A stretch of DNA of 19,043 nucleotides, taken from assembly GCA_002437435.1 (NCBI GenBank), contig DJPV01000018.1:1-19043 (forward strand), read 5' to 3'. Source of the stretch: Lachnospiraceae bacterium UBA6403 (lineage in GTDB: Bacteria > Bacillota > Clostridia > Lachnospirales > Lachnospiraceae). Below the pieces are notes generated by a model. That model made no database searches. It saw only the letters and a program-made list of their open reading frames with translations, and was not told the DNA's origin. The translations under genes and the position numbers were made by a program. Shown here piece after piece: positions 1-7,673 of the stretch (positions within the stretch are counted from its first letter, which is position 1; every line of letters begins with the position of its first letter).

Positions 1-3000
1 CCATATCTATCTATTCTAGTTCCTGGTTGCAACACTTCATCCATTGGTGTATTTTTAAAACCATCATTGTCAGGCCAATGAATTTCACCTGTTACTTGGT
101 CAAAATACTTAGGGTTATCAAAAACATCTTTATATTTTAGATAAAGCTCATCGCTTGGAGTATATATCCAACTACTGATCTTATTTCGCTCTTCCTGACT
201 AATAGTCTTACTGCTTTCTCCAAGTTCCTTCTCAATCTCGTCAGGCGTCTTTCCCTGCTTGAGTCTGTCGACTGCATCATCACCGTATTTCCCTATGATT
301 GTGACAGTATCATCTCCATGTACTATAATCGCATCGACAGCATCATCTCCATATTTCCGGATGATCTCTATTGCTTCATCTCCGTTTTTGATAAGACACT
401 CTGCCACATCGTCTGCGTTTTTCGAAGAACCCTTCATCAGCTCGAAGATCTCGTCCATCTTATCCGCAAAACCATCCATCTGTGAAAGCTGCTTCAACAC
501 ATCAGGAGACGCCCCAAGACTTCTCGCCTTTCTCAGCCAGTCAAGTCCTGTATCTCCGAAGTTCTTTGCAAACATACTTATCACTTCATCAGAAAGTCCC
601 AGCTTCTTAAGATTTGTTACCAGCTTGCTGATGTCTTCCAGCTTCGCTCCGTTTGCCAATAGCTCCTCTACTACATCAGCACCTAGAGACTTCACAAGTT
701 TATTTTTCAGTGTAAGAGACAATATCGGTTTTGCAAGCTCTGAAAATAATGAAAGGCCTACGGTAAGTATCACATCAAATATAGTCTGTTTGACAATGAT
801 TTCTCCCGCTTCCTCATTACCATCCATATACGCATCAAACAGCTTAAAGGTCTGTATGCACGACCATACACTCACACCTATGCACACACCAGCAAGAGCT
901 ATCTGTGCTGATCCAAGAAACGATACAGCTCCGGCTGCTGCCATCATATTTATTGACTGGAAAATAAGGAGCATACCCTCTGTTATATCAACAAGTGTAA
1001 GTCCAAATTCAACCATAGTGTCATATATTACTTCGCTCTGGGTACTTCCGCCGTTTAACCCTCCCGATATCCTGTACGCAGCCGTTCCGTCTTCCGAGAG
1101 AACTATATAACCCACTCCGCTCCAGCTTCCAAGCACCATTTCCTCGCAGGGAATGAAAACCGTATAGCCATTTTGTGCCGCAGTTCTTATCTCCGATACC
1201 ACCTCGTCCGCTGTGTCAAGTAATATCAGAGCATCTTCAAGATTTGAAGAATTAATAGCCAGAATGTCAACTCCACTTTCCACAGCATCCTTGAGTATAC
1301 TTATAGTAGAAACAGCAGGTTCCCCCATAAGTTCTTCAAAAATTCCACTCTCATATTCCGAACCCATTATACCGGTCGTAAGCAGATATTCCCGCTCCGC
1401 ATTCTCATCACCCAGAAGGCTCACCACACTGTGGCTGTCTTTATCCACATCCATGAACATATAGCCGAAATCAATCCCGCTTACCATTCCATAGATGTAT
1501 TCCTTTTCGGCTTCATAACCTGCTATTGCTTCACTTATATTTCTTGTAGCTGCAACATTATAACTGTCCGCTGCTGCGGCATATGTCAAATCCAACTGGG
1601 CAAAATACAGTTTGCCCGTCATCTCAAGATATCTTCCCATATATTCAGGGCTATAGACATTTTTCTCTGACACACTGTCCTTAAGAGTGATTATCTCATC
1701 ATAAAGACTTTCCATATCCGCATCACTTATGCTCTGTACATCAATGGTTACCGCATACATCGAACCTGCTGTAATTGTATTCGTTATTCTGTTGTTTCCT
1801 TCATTTGTATGGAACACTATGCTGAAACTGCTGTCCGTTCCAAGAGGGCTGTATAAAAGCTCCTCTTCCTTATCACTTACAGCCTCCCCATCCACATAAA
1901 GTACAGGTGTCATACGCACTGCATACGATGGAGTTGTAAATATATCCCCATATCCCGAAAGGATCTCTTCATCAGCATCAGTTGCAGCCTCATAAGAGAG
2001 AAGTATATGCTTGCCCGAAAGCTCATCCGCATTGAAACTTCCAAGAGTACAGCCATCCACTTCAAATGTCACCTGATCCCTTAATCGGTCAGGTAATTCC
2101 GCAAATGTTCCCTCTTCACTATCTACCTCATACTGCAGAGAAAGTGGAAGATACACTTCATCTCTCTGTTTTATTATACGTTTTCTGAAATAGACACTAT
2201 TTAAATCCATTTCGGACAATGAATCTTCACATTCCGCATAAATATCATTGTAAACATTTTCGAATGTCTCTACAGCTCCCGACGATACAGCCTCATCAAG
2301 CTTTGCCGCAATTTCATCTGTATCTCCTGACACCGTATCATATACACTATGTACACTCTCATATTCCTTAATTCCCGTATCAAGGTCTATCCATACGCTC
2401 TCTCCATCTGCATCTCCCGCTCCCCGGTAGTTGCCGTAAGGTACAAGGGTTCTCACCCATACATGCTCTATTTTTAGATATACGGTTTTTCCTTCGGATG
2501 TAAGCCTTGTTACAGGCACCCCATTTGATGCAAGTACAGCCGCCGCACGCTCTGCTGTATCAGTTCCCGTAAGTGTCATGGCTTTTTCAGGCTCAAGAAG
2601 TATATTGCCCTCTACATACATTGAAGGATATCCCTTATATCGAAGCATAGCAATAAGAAGCCCTGCCTGGTCTACATCATTTCCGCCCTTTGACTCAAAT
2701 GTTCCTGCAGCACCTTTCCTGCTACCGTAGTAATATTCATAATCTATGTTGTTCTTTATGTAATTATATATATTAAGCGGCGTATCAAGCTCACCGGCAA
2801 GCTTCTTCATTTCTTCGGTAAGTTCCATAATCCCTGTACAGGAAATAAGCTTCTCATCTGAAATCTCCGAAGTGTAGTCTTTTGCTGTGAAATTCTCCAC
2901 ATCACTTTTTTCCGCATTATAAAGCCCCGCTTCAACCGCCCTGTATACTTCCGGCTTATCCGAAATCTCTGATCCATATGTATGTACATCTTCATCAGCT

Positions 3001-3542
3001 CTAAGCAGCTCTCTCGCTTCTTCTATGAGCCCCAATACCTCAGTGGCATCTCCTGATGATATGTTCTCCTTCAGGGCTTTCTCTATATCCTCTGCCTTTT
3101 TCTTCCTCTCCGACAGTTCTGCCTGAAATTCCCCTTTTCTTTTCTCCAGAAGAGACTGTGCTTCATCTGACAGGTTACTTAATTCATCACTGCTTTTGAT
3201 TATTTCTTCAGCTTCTTCTGCCATCTGCCCAAAGGCTTCTTCGACAGCATACAGATGTGTGGCTGTCTCTTCCACATTTCCACTTTTTACCTGTTCTTCC
3301 AGCGTATCAAGTTCTGTGCCAAGAAGTTCTGAGGCAAGCATAGTATTCTCCTGACTATCCACCGACTCTTTCTCTGTATCTTTTTCAGGCGCAGTATTCT
3401 CCGTTTTATATTCATCCTGCACCGTATTATTTACACTGCCGCTTTTTCCACAGCCGGCAAGCATGTTCAGACTTAACGCAAATACAAGCAGCATTGCTAT
3501 GCATTTATATCCATATTTATAAGTTTTAATTTTTTCTATCAT
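1..3542 (-). CDS. Lipoprotein polymorphic toxin: transglutaminase-like domain plus start of a C-terminal TNT domain (partial, runs off left edge)
   Basis: The frame is open from ATG at 3542 to the window edge, 1180 codons, with the C-terminus missing. Residues 1-31 form a lipoprotein signal ending in the lipobox LAGC (lipidated Cys31). An acidic, probably coiled-coil region follows (about 45-160). A transglutaminase-like core covers about 258-390, with GGNDVDQAG at 286-294, EHVW (His360) and WIDLD (384-388). The catalytic Cys position is Asp289, so this domain is probably not an active transglutaminase. Hydrophobic segments lie at about 845-900 and 908-935. Four 11-residue repeats follow. The last visible residues, HWPDNDGF (1155-1162) and PGTRIDRY (1173-1180), match the N-terminal motif of TNT, the NAD+-glycohydrolase domain of Mycobacterium CpnT. 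I infer a surface-anchored toxin with a modular C-terminus. The start abuts the upstream stop (TAA then ATG), so translation is probably coupled. The TNT call rests on about 26 residues, and the catalytic part is not visible. Confidence 0.82.
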   Translation of the reverse strand, partial: MIEKIKTYKYGYKCIAMLLVFALSLNMLAGCGKSGSVNNTVQDEYKTENTAPEKDTEKESVDSQENTMLASELLGTELDTLEEQVKSGNVEETATHLYAVEEAFGQMAEEAEEIIKSSDELSNLSDEAQSLLEKRKGEFQAELSERKKKAEDIEKALKENISSGDATEVLGLIEEARELLRADEDVHTYGSEISDKPEVYRAVEAGLYNAEKSDVENFTAKDYTSEISDEKLISCTGIMELTEEMKKLAGELDTPLNIYNYIKNNIDYEYYYGSRKGAAGTFESKGGNDVDQAGLLIAMLRYKGYPSMYVEGNILLEPEKAMTLTGTDTAERAAAVLASNGVPVTRLTSEGKTVYLKIEHVWVRTLVPYGNYRGAGDADGESVWIDLDTGIKEYESVHSVYDTVSGDTDEIAAKLDEAVSSGAVETFENVYNDIYAECEDSLSEMDLNSVYFRKRIIKQRDEVYLPLSLQYEVDSEEGTFAELPDRLRDQVTFEVDGCTLGSFNADELSGKHILLSYEAATDADEEILSGYGDIFTTPSYAVRMTPVLYVDGEAVSDKEEELLYSPLGTDSSFSIVFHTNEGNNRITNTITAGSMYAVTIDVQSISDADMESLYDEIITLKDSVSEKNVYSPEYMGRYLEMTGKLYFAQLDLTYAAAADSYNVAATRNISEAIAGYEAEKEYIYGMVSGIDFGYMFMDVDKDSHSVVSLLGDENAEREYLLTTGIMGSEYESGIFEELMGEPAVSTISILKDAVESGVDILAINSSNLEDALILLDTADEVVSEIRTAAQNGYTVFIPCEEMVLGSWSGVGYIVLSEDGTAAYRISGGLNGGSTQSEVIYDTMVEFGLTLVDITEGMLLIFQSINMMAAAGAVSFLGSAQIALAGVCIGVSVWSCIQTFKLFDAYMDGNEEAGEIIVKQTIFDVILTVGLSLFSELAKPILSLTLKNKLVKSLGADVVEELLANGAKLEDISKLVTNLKKLGLSDEVISMFAKNFGDTGLDWLRKARSLGASPDVLKQLSQMDGFADKMDEIFELMKGSSKNADDVAECLIKNGDEAIEIIRKYGDDAVDAIIVHGDDTVTIIGKYGDDAVDRLKQGKTPDEIEKELGESSKTISQEERNKISSWIYTPSDELYLKYKDVFDNPKYFDQVTGEIHWPDNDGFKNTPMDEVLQPGTRIDRY
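255..386 (-). repeat. Four tandem 11-residue (33-bp) repeats in the toxin lipoprotein
   Basis: Four consecutive units of exactly 11 residues follow the pattern (Y/N/H)GD(D/E)(A/T)(V/I)xxIxx: NGDEAIEIIRK, YGDDAVDAIIV, HGDDTVTIIGK, YGDDAVDRLKQ. The DNA is also repetitive, with recurring atcatc and tccgta/tccata words on the plus strand. The units sit between the hydrophobic segments and the TNT start, where polymorphic toxins usually carry a pre-toxin or linker region. The 11-residue period suggests a regular amphipathic helical rod. Confidence 0.8.
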
Positions 3543-6500
3543 TTATTTATCCTCAATTTTATGTTGGTAATAAGTTGCCTGTATATTGATTTTCTTTGCA
3601 ATTATGCTTCCTTTATAGTCAAAATCACACACATTTATTGTAACAGTACCATTTGGAGCATATATCAATCCGTTTCCATTTACGTTTGTCGCCTGTATAG
3701 TTATGTCACCATTTTCGGAAGCTATTACTACAGGATCTTTATATCCAAGAGTCATAACATTTGCATTAAAAGATATATCTCCGTTCGAAACTAAATCTGC
3801 GAATATATTAACCCTATTGCACCATGCTCTCGTAGTCGTTTTACATATAGTAGGATTGGTTACATTTGCCATATTGTACTCTGCGATTTCTTCAATTCCC
3901 GTATTCTGTTTCATATTGTCCAATATGTCTGTCATATAATTCGGAAGTTCTATCTGCGAAGCATTCTCGATTTTCTCTGCTATATGAAGATCTCCTCCCG
4001 CTATCTGCAATTTTCCCGCAGAATATGCCGTACCGAGAAGATTTAAGGTACTTCCCTGGAATCTGAATGTTTCATTTCCATACACAATACCTTTTACATC
4101 TGCCTGACAACAGAATAATTGTACTTCTTTCTCACTTGCAAATAATGCATATGGAAGATCAAAATACGATTCATTATCAGGTATTTCTATCTCTTGAACA
4201 AATTCTTCCCCGATATTTCCCGCATTATCAACAGGACGTATATGAATATATACAGTAGTTCCCGGGGTACATTCTCCAAGATTCACAGTTGCCTTATCCT
4301 GATTAGCCGGAACTATGTCAGATATAAGATTTCCTTTCTCATCATACTCTGCAATATCCTCTATATACTCCTTATCGCTTACCTCCACTATATAGCCCTT
4401 TAATCCTGAAAGAGCTGTTGCCGTCACTATATTTGACTGTATGTTCTCCGTTTCAGAACTTGCCGCTATTCCTTCAACGTAATACTGATATGTTGTCCCC
4501 CTGTCCTCGCCATATATAGTTGCAATACCGTTATCCGAAATTTCCAGATCATCAACAACCGGCGCGTCCAGATCGTAAAATGATTTATCAGCTGAACCTG
4601 TACTGTATGTAAACTGTTTTAAATAAAAAAGTGTATTTGCCAGTACCTTACGCTCATCATCTGTAGCAAGTCCATTACTGTGTCCTGTCTGTATCATCGC
4701 AAGCTGATTATTTGTAAATAAATAGGCACATGATGTCACCCCGGTAGCTGAATCCGTACAGTTCCCATTCGTCTCCAGTTCCATCCATACAGTCGATCCC
4801 AGACTGCCGCCCGAACATTGTCCCTGTGTATGTTGTCCATGGAATATCAAGTGTACCTGACAGATTCCACGGATAGCCTGTAAGGAACCCTTGTTTTACT
4901 ACTTTTACTTTACTTGAAAATCCTGATGAAGCCCCTCCCATTTTCATTCCAAGCATATCTGAAAATTTTAAAAAATAAGGCTTGTACCAGAGCGTATCAT
5001 GTCCAAACAAAGCACCTCTGCCTGAATCTATAAATTTCTTAGTTGCTATATATGACTTTTCATTTAAATCTTTTGGTGATCCTATAGGTCCGTTGTAATC
5101 ACTTGAACCAAACATCAGAACATCATATTTATAATTTCCGTCCTCATCAAACAGATATTCTTCAGGCTCGGCATTATAATCATCTATATAAACAGTATCT
5201 ATATCAAATAAGCCTTTTCCTGCCGGCTCACCTGTTCCGCTTACAGTCGTTTCCATCCAGTCGACAAGATAATTTTCCGCCGTTAAACGAGGATATATAT
5301 TAAGTACCCTTACCTTTTCATTTCCGTTCCATGTAGAGCGTGTCTCCCAAACACCGTCTCCCTGCTTTCTAAATACCCTGTAACCATATCTTTCGTCATC
5401 ATTTGTTATGTCATTCCAGTCAAGCTCTATACCATAATCTTCACCGTCTTTAACTGTACATGTCAATTTCAGTTCAGGTTTTTCCTTTTTATGCACCGTA
5501 AAATTAAACTCAGTACTTTTCCATATATTCTCTATTCCCGCATCTTCCTTAGACAGCACTTCAGTACGGAGTACATATGTCCTGCCTTCGGTCGCAACAA
5601 TATCCATAACAGCGTCCGTCTTCTGTTCTTCCTGTTTCGGGATAAAAAGACATTCTTTTTCTTCTGTCTTTATGATCTCCCCATCTTCCAGTAAAGTGTA
5701 ACGAATAACAGCCTTCATCTCTTGGTTAATGGTATATTGTATGGTATCCTTTACACTTCCATATACACTGCCATCCTCTGCCTGTACAGCATTTAACTTC
5801 TTTTCCACATCATCGGTATCATTTATTAATTCCCTTTTGTACAGATAACCTGCCAGTTTTGCCTGTTCCGAAAATGTCTCTTCAGAAAAATCTGCGGTAA
5901 AAACATTCTGACAGTAGCTGTCCAACTTTTCGTACACAGAAGCATTGTCAACATTCGCCAATAACAAAACGATACCAACCTGTGCAGATAATTCCGGTAC
6001 GGATATGTCAAATTTTGTATAACCAAAACCTCCGTCCGCTTTCTGCTGTCCAATCAGATAATTAACAGCCTTCGTCATCTTATCTGAATGATATTTCTGT
6101 TCCGTACTATCTGTGATTTCTTCCGGTCCGTCTTTTTCCCATACTGCTTCTTGTGCCAGCAATACCAGCATAGTATCATACACATCGCTCGTATAGGATT
6201 CTGTAAGACCAAATCCGCCATCCTCATTCTGCCACTCCCAGACTGTATCCAGATAGCTTTGACTTCCCCTTGCCCATGCAAGATGTGCCAGTTCATCTAC
6301 GTTAAGCACTGTCTGTTCCTGCTCCCATTTTGTTAAAAACGCACTGTCTGTTTCGTTTTTTTCTTCACGCAATACTGCCATTGCATTACAGGTGAAATTC
6401 GGAAGTCCTGCATTTTTCCATTCCCCACTTTCTTCACCCATTTCTTTGAGCCATGAAAGTGCCTGCGGTTTCCCTCTTTGTTCTTCTGCATTGGCAGAAA

Positions 6501-6579
6501 ATGGTATTAAGTTTAATAATAAAATAATGGTGAATATAAGACTTGTAAGTATTACGCTTTTCTTTTGTATGCGTTTCAT
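3543..6579 (-). pseudogene. Large secreted protein: prenyltransferase-like repeats, DUF5057-like region and beta-solenoid-like tail, split by a +1 frameshift
   Basis: Two overlapping frames (6579-4708, 623 aa; 4850-3543, 435 aa) are pieces of one protein of about 1011 aa. Residues 1-31 are a signal peptide ending SANA. Prenyltransferase/squalene-cyclase-type repeats follow (WQNEDGGFG at 116-124, QQKADGGFG at 178-186). A fibronectin-like stretch lies near 366-412. Residues 421-655 look DUF5057-like, with VRVLNIYP, DVLMFGSSDYNG, FIDSGRGALFGHD and, after the junction, GHSNGLATDDER. An Ig/fibronectin-like region and a repetitive C-terminal beta-rich tail (NGLIYAPNGTVTIN) follow. The frames join at the GGG 4812-4810: dropping one G restores FGGSLGSTVWMELE. 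The frame-1 extension past this point looks like unrelated read-through. As read, only the N-terminal 590 native residues would be made. A sequencing error, a real mutation and programmed +1 shifting are all possible. The function is not known; a surface scaffold working with the downstream lipoprotein is an inference. Confidence 0.7.
3551..3554 (-). promoter_or_regulatory. Ribosome binding site of the toxin lipoprotein, inside the upstream coding region
   Basis: GAGG lies 8 bases before the ATG at 3542 and overlaps the last codons of the preceding gene, whose TAA stop (3545-3543) is directly followed by that ATG. The arrangement suggests translational coupling, so the upstream frameshift could affect toxin production. 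Confidence 0.7.
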
Positions 6580-6580
6580 A

Positions 6581-6596
6581 CTACCCCCCCTTTTTT
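6581..6596 (-). promoter_or_regulatory. A6-G7 homopolymer ribosome binding site
   Basis: The only Shine-Dalgarno candidate for the ATG at 6579 is an uninterrupted A6 then G7 run, 4 bases before the start codon (TAGT spacer). Runs like this are prone to slippage. A change of one or two bases would shift the spacing to the start codon, so expression of this gene and the coupled lipoprotein could vary between cells. Confidence 0.5.
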
Positions 6597-6619
6597 AATT
6601 ATAATTTTTTAGAATCAGC

Positions 6620-7657
6620 TTAATCTACATGTACAAATGTAATAATAAACCAGGTATATGCTCCTTCTTCACTCCGCACCGTAATCTTGCCGCCCATTCC
6701 CTCTACGATAGATTTTGTAAGGGATAAGCCGATTCCGACACTGTTCGGATTCACATCATGGTGTACACGGTAGAATCGTTTAAATATATTTCCGAGATCT
6801 TTCTCTGCGATTCCCATTCCATGATCCTTGACATAGATTCTGGTAAAGACCGGATTGTGTTCTACCTCAACCGTGATCTCTGTCTTCTCCGGTGAGTAAT
6901 CGGATGCATTCTTTAAAAGGTTGATGATTGCCTCTACGAGCCAGTCACCGTCACAGACCAGCTTCCTGCCATCCTCGCAGATCACACGGATATCCTGTTC
7001 CCTGCTCTCCGTCAGATAGGTTACGCTGTCTCTTGCCTGTAATAATAACAGCTTCAGATCACATTCTTTTCTGTCAAACTGGATTGCTCCCGCCTCGATC
7101 CGGGCAAGCTTTAAAAGAGATAATACCATCCATTCCATTCTGGTAAGCTGATTTTTTGATTCGTTAAGCACCTGCATCCGTTTTTCTTCATCTGTAAAGG
7201 AATCATCCAGTAACAGATCGATGAATACATTTAAGGATGCCAGCGGTGTCTTAAGCTGATGAGAGATATCTGACATGATATCCCGTAAGAATACTTTCTC
7301 TGACATTTCCCGCTCTTTGCTTTCTTTTAAAAATGTCACCATCTTATAAAAGTTCGTATATAAGATTCCGATCGTACCCTGCATGTATTCTTCTTCCGGC
7401 AGCTCATCTTCTCCCTGAACTACACGAAGCATCTCATCCGACACATGCTCAACCTCCCGATAAGTATGGTCAATCTCCCGATAACTGACGAAAAACAAAA
7501 TTACAAGCCCAACTGCTAATACCAGCAGGATAACCGCAATTCTCTTTTCATCGCCACCGAACAGAAACCGTATACCGATTCCAACCACTGCCAGCAATAT
7601 TACAGACAGGATCACAAATCGTTGTATGAATCTTTTTCTCTCAAAATCACTTTTCAA
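6620..7657 (-). CDS. Membrane sensor histidine kinase (no partner regulator nearby)
   Basis: This is a two-component sensor that autophosphorylates on His and passes the phosphate to a response regulator. Two transmembrane helices lie near residues 12-34 and 40-58, leaving only a very short external loop, as in intramembrane-type sensors. A linker leads to the dimerisation/phosphoacceptor motif SDISHQLKTPL (His133). The ATP-binding domain follows with the N box INLLKNASDYS, G1 KDHGMGIAEKD, F box FKRFYRV and G2 SVGIGLSLTKS. I start it at TTG 7657 (345 aa), because AGAGGA sits about 10 bases before it and the upstream gene ends 17 bases away. A TTG at 7699 would overlap that gene and has no clear ribosome site. 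The domains are complete. No response regulator lies next to it: a GH13 enzyme is upstream and a secreted protein 40 bases downstream, so its partner and stimulus are unknown. Confidence 0.88.
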   Translation of the reverse strand: MKSDFERKRFIQRFVILSVILLAVVGIGIRFLFGGDEKRIAVILLVLAVGLVILFFVSYREIDHTYREVEHVSDEMLRVVQGEDELPEEEYMQGTIGILYTNFYKMVTFLKESKEREMSEKVFLRDIMSDISHQLKTPLASLNVFIDLLLDDSFTDEEKRMQVLNESKNQLTRMEWMVLSLLKLARIEAGAIQFDRKECDLKLLLLQARDSVTYLTESREQDIRVICEDGRKLVCDGDWLVEAIINLLKNASDYSPEKTEITVEVEHNPVFTRIYVKDHGMGIAEKDLGNIFKRFYRVHHDVNPNSVGIGLSLTKSIVEGMGGKITVRSEEGAYTWFIITFVHVD

Positions 7658-7668
7658 GGCTTTAGTTT

Positions 7669-7672
7669 CCTC
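7669..7672 (-). promoter_or_regulatory. Ribosome binding site that decides the kinase start
   Basis: GAGG (within AAAGAGGAAA) follows the TAA stop of the GH13 gene and lies 11 bases before TTG 7657. No comparable site precedes the longer TTG start at 7699. Confidence 0.6.
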
Positions 7673-7673
7673 T

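Noticed and set aside
259..1110. Long plus-strand open frame opposite the toxin gene
   Set aside because: It is a shadow of the minus-strand gene, with Ser/Thr/Pro-rich sequence typical of the complement of D/E-rich helices, no ribosome site and no family resemblance.
4708..4850. Two separate overlapping genes in the DUF5057-like region
   Set aside because: The protein motifs continue across the junction when one base is skipped. The start at 4850 has no ribosome site, and the frame-1 extension past 4810 looks like random read-through.
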